Assembly: GCA_031255985.1 (NCBI GenBank)
Contig: JAIRRL010000125.1
Coordinates: forward strand, 1 to 16,402
Direction of reading: 5' to 3'
DNA: 16,402 bases
DNA from: Gracilibacteraceae bacterium
GTDB taxonomy: Bacteria > Bacillota > Desulfitobacteriia > Desulfitobacteriales > Syntrophobotulaceae
Shown here: piece after piece, positions 15,177-16,402 of the stretch
How positions within the stretch are numbered: position 1 is the stretch's first letter
Layout of the letters: each line of letters opens with the position of its first letter
Made by a program: the position numbers and the translations under genes
Notes under the pieces: model-generated
Seen by the model: only the letters and a program-made list of their open reading frames with translations
What the model was told of the DNA's origin: nothing
Database searches by the model: none

Positions 15177-16037
15177 ATGTATGTGAGTCAATATAACGGA
15201 TTGTGCTACAACGTCTTGAACAGTTACGACCCCGCCTTTGCCCCCAATATACTGCTTTTGCGCGGCTGCGCCGGCAGCGGCAAGACCGCGCTGTTAAAAC
15301 ATCTGCTGCGGAAACTGGAAAAGATTTGCCGGGTATCGTTTCTTGATTCCGCCGCCTTTGCCCGCAAATTCGCCTTTTTGCTGCACAAAGGAAATTACGG
15401 CGCCTGGCGCAAGGAACTGCGCGCTTCCCAGGTTTTGCTTATTGACGATATTCACGCTCTCAGCGGCAAGCGAAAAACGCTGGATGAAATGTTTTACACC
15501 ATGAACGACGTGATTTCCCGCGGCGGCAAAATGGTTGTCACCGCCAGCGACGACCGCTACAGCCCGGAAGCTCTCGGCGTTCGCCTGGGTTCCAACCTGG
15601 CCACCGCTCTTTCCTTCACAATCAAAGACGCCAGCGTGGAGGAAAAAGAGCGGTTTTTGCATTATTACTCCCAGCGCAAGGGCGTGTCGCTCAAAAATAT
15701 GGCGGATCTGCCCATAGCCGACATGAGTTTTAAGGCCATCGCCCTGGCCGTGGACGGTTACGCGGCGGGCGAACCTTTTGTTCTGCGGGAGTTGGGGCAG
15801 GCATACAAACAAGTCCTGGCCGCGCTGGCGGGCGTCACCCATGACGATGTGATCGGCCGCGGCAAAAAGGAGGACGTCGTGCTGGCCCGCCGGGTGATTT
15901 GTTACCGGCTGACGGGAGAATTCGGGTTTACCTACAAGGACGTCGCTTTATTTCTGGGCCATACCGTCAACTGCGTCCGCCAGCGCTGCCGCGCTTACAC
16001 GTCTCAGGCGGGCGGGAAGGAGACTGAAAAGAAATGA
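15177..16037 (+). CDS. DnaA-like AAA+ protein with domains III and IV only, degenerate
   Basis: A 286-residue DnaA paralogue. It begins almost directly at the AAA+ core: Walker A GCAGSGKT (30-37), Walker B VLLIDD (86-91), sensor 1 VVTASDD (120-126) and the sensor-2-like FVLREL with Arg204 are present. The segment LGVRLGSNLATAL (133-145) aligns without gaps to the box VII stretch of DnaA, but Asn140 stands at the arginine-finger position, while the neighbouring Arg136 is kept. A C-terminal helical domain (about 225-275) resembles DnaA domain IV (VLARRVICYRLTGEFGFTYKDV), with GHTVNCV where DnaA has GRDHTTV. Domains I and II are absent, so it is not the initiator. The ATG has AAAGAGG 7 bases upstream. 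The gene overlaps pfkA by 4 bases (ATGA). A replication regulator or a DNA-binding regulator are both possible; the function is unknown. Confidence 0.82.
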   Translation: MYVSQYNGLCYNVLNSYDPAFAPNILLLRGCAGSGKTALLKHLLRKLEKICRVSFLDSAAFARKFAFLLHKGNYGAWRKELRASQVLLIDDIHALSGKRKTLDEMFYTMNDVISRGGKMVVTASDDRYSPEALGVRLGSNLATALSFTIKDASVEEKERFLHYYSQRKGVSLKNMADLPIADMSFKAIALAVDGYAAGEPFVLRELGQAYKQVLAALAGVTHDDVIGRGKKEDVVLARRVICYRLTGEFGFTYKDVALFLGHTVNCVRQRCRAYTSQAGGKETEKK

Positions 16038-16402
16038 CTGTAAAAAAAATCGCCGTACTCACCAGCGGCGGCGACGCGCCGGGCATGAACGCCGCCGTGC
16101 GCGCCGTGGCGCGCAAAAGCATATTCCACGAAGTGGAAATATATGGGATTTATCATGGATATGACGGCTTGCTGCGCCGGCATATCAAGCGGATGGAACT
16201 CGGTTCCGTGGCCGACATCATTCACCGGGGCGGCACCATGCTCCAGACGGCCCGCTGCCAGGCCATGCTGACGGAGGAAGGGCAGGCCGACGCGGTCGCC
16301 GCCTTGAACGAGTTGGGGGTAACCGGTCTGGTGGTTATCGGCGGCGACGGCTCGTACCGCGGGGCGCAGGCTCTTGCCCGGCGCGGCGTCCGAGTGGTGG
16401 GC
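16034..16402 (+). CDS. pfkA: ATP-dependent 6-phosphofructokinase, 5' part
   Basis: The first 123 residues of PfkA, running off the right edge in frame (usual length about 320). The enzyme phosphorylates fructose 6-phosphate in glycolysis. SGGDAPGMNAAVRAV (11-25) is the N-terminal ATP-binding loop, GGTMLQTAR (67-74) contains the active-site arginine, and VIGGDGSYRGA (101-111) the nucleotide and magnesium site. Glycine in GGDGS, where PPi-dependent enzymes have Asp, predicts ATP as phosphoryl donor. The ATG shares ATGA with the stop of the DnaA-like gene and has AAGGAG about 11 bases upstream, so the two are probably translated from one message. The catalytic TID segment lies beyond the window. 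Confidence 0.95.
   Translation, partial: MTVKKIAVLTSGGDAPGMNAAVRAVARKSIFHEVEIYGIYHGYDGLLRRHIKRMELGSVADIIHRGGTMLQTARCQAMLTEEGQADAVAALNELGVTGLVVIGGDGSYRGAQALARRGVRVVG

Noticed and set aside
1..16402. Mobile elements, CRISPR arrays, prophage or toxin-antitoxin genes
   Set aside because: No transposase, integrase, regularly spaced repeat or paired small toxin/antitoxin frames were found on either strand; composition is even throughout.

Overview
The window looks like a housekeeping stretch of a GC-rich, anaerobic, low-oxygen-adapted member of the Bacillota (Firmicutes). Evidence: strong AAGGAGG-type Shine-Dalgarno sites, frequent TTG/GTG starts, consensus sigma-A promoters, an Mbl-type MreB, the rimO-pgsA pair, an AspRS with features of the non-discriminating type, and a homodimeric-type pyruvate:ferredoxin oxidoreductase. 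In Bacillus-type genomes spoIID and spoIIID lie between murA and mbl; here murA and mbl overlap, which suggests (inference) a non-sporulating lineage such as Negativicutes. I cannot name a genus from sequence alone.

Layout. 1-3051, minus strand: an overlapping envelope operon murA > mbl > tagA-like glycosyltransferase, then a probable next gene leaving the window at its left edge. 3052-3232 is a divergent promoter region with an excellent extended -10 promoter for the plus-strand operon aspS > trxA > dinG-like helicase (3233-8064). Convergent to it, on the minus strand, are an AIM24/TIGR00266-family gene (8102-8791) and, upstream, a tRNA-Pro(CGG) gene with its own promoter; an 11-bp inverted repeat lies between these two. 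nifJ (9134-12664, minus) has two tandem promoters and a GC-rich hairpin after its stop. Upstream of it lies the minus-strand operon small helical protein > rimO > pgsA (14924-12749), whose promoter shows that the small gene starts at 14924. From 15177 to the right edge, on the plus strand, a shortened DnaA-like AAA+ protein overlaps the start of pfkA.

How the genes fit together. murA, mbl and the glycosyltransferase connect peptidoglycan precursor synthesis, elongation-mode wall growth and wall-polymer linkage-unit synthesis. pfkA and nifJ belong to fermentative central carbon metabolism (glycolysis, then pyruvate to acetyl-CoA plus reduced ferredoxin). aspS, tRNA-Pro and rimO serve translation. 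The least ordinary items are the DnaA paralogue, which lacks domains I/II, carries Asn at the arginine-finger position and lacks the GRDHTT element of domain IV, and a DinG-family helicase whose N-terminal exonuclease domain is recognisable but has lost its catalytic residues. I see no mobile element, CRISPR array, rRNA or obvious horizontally acquired island.
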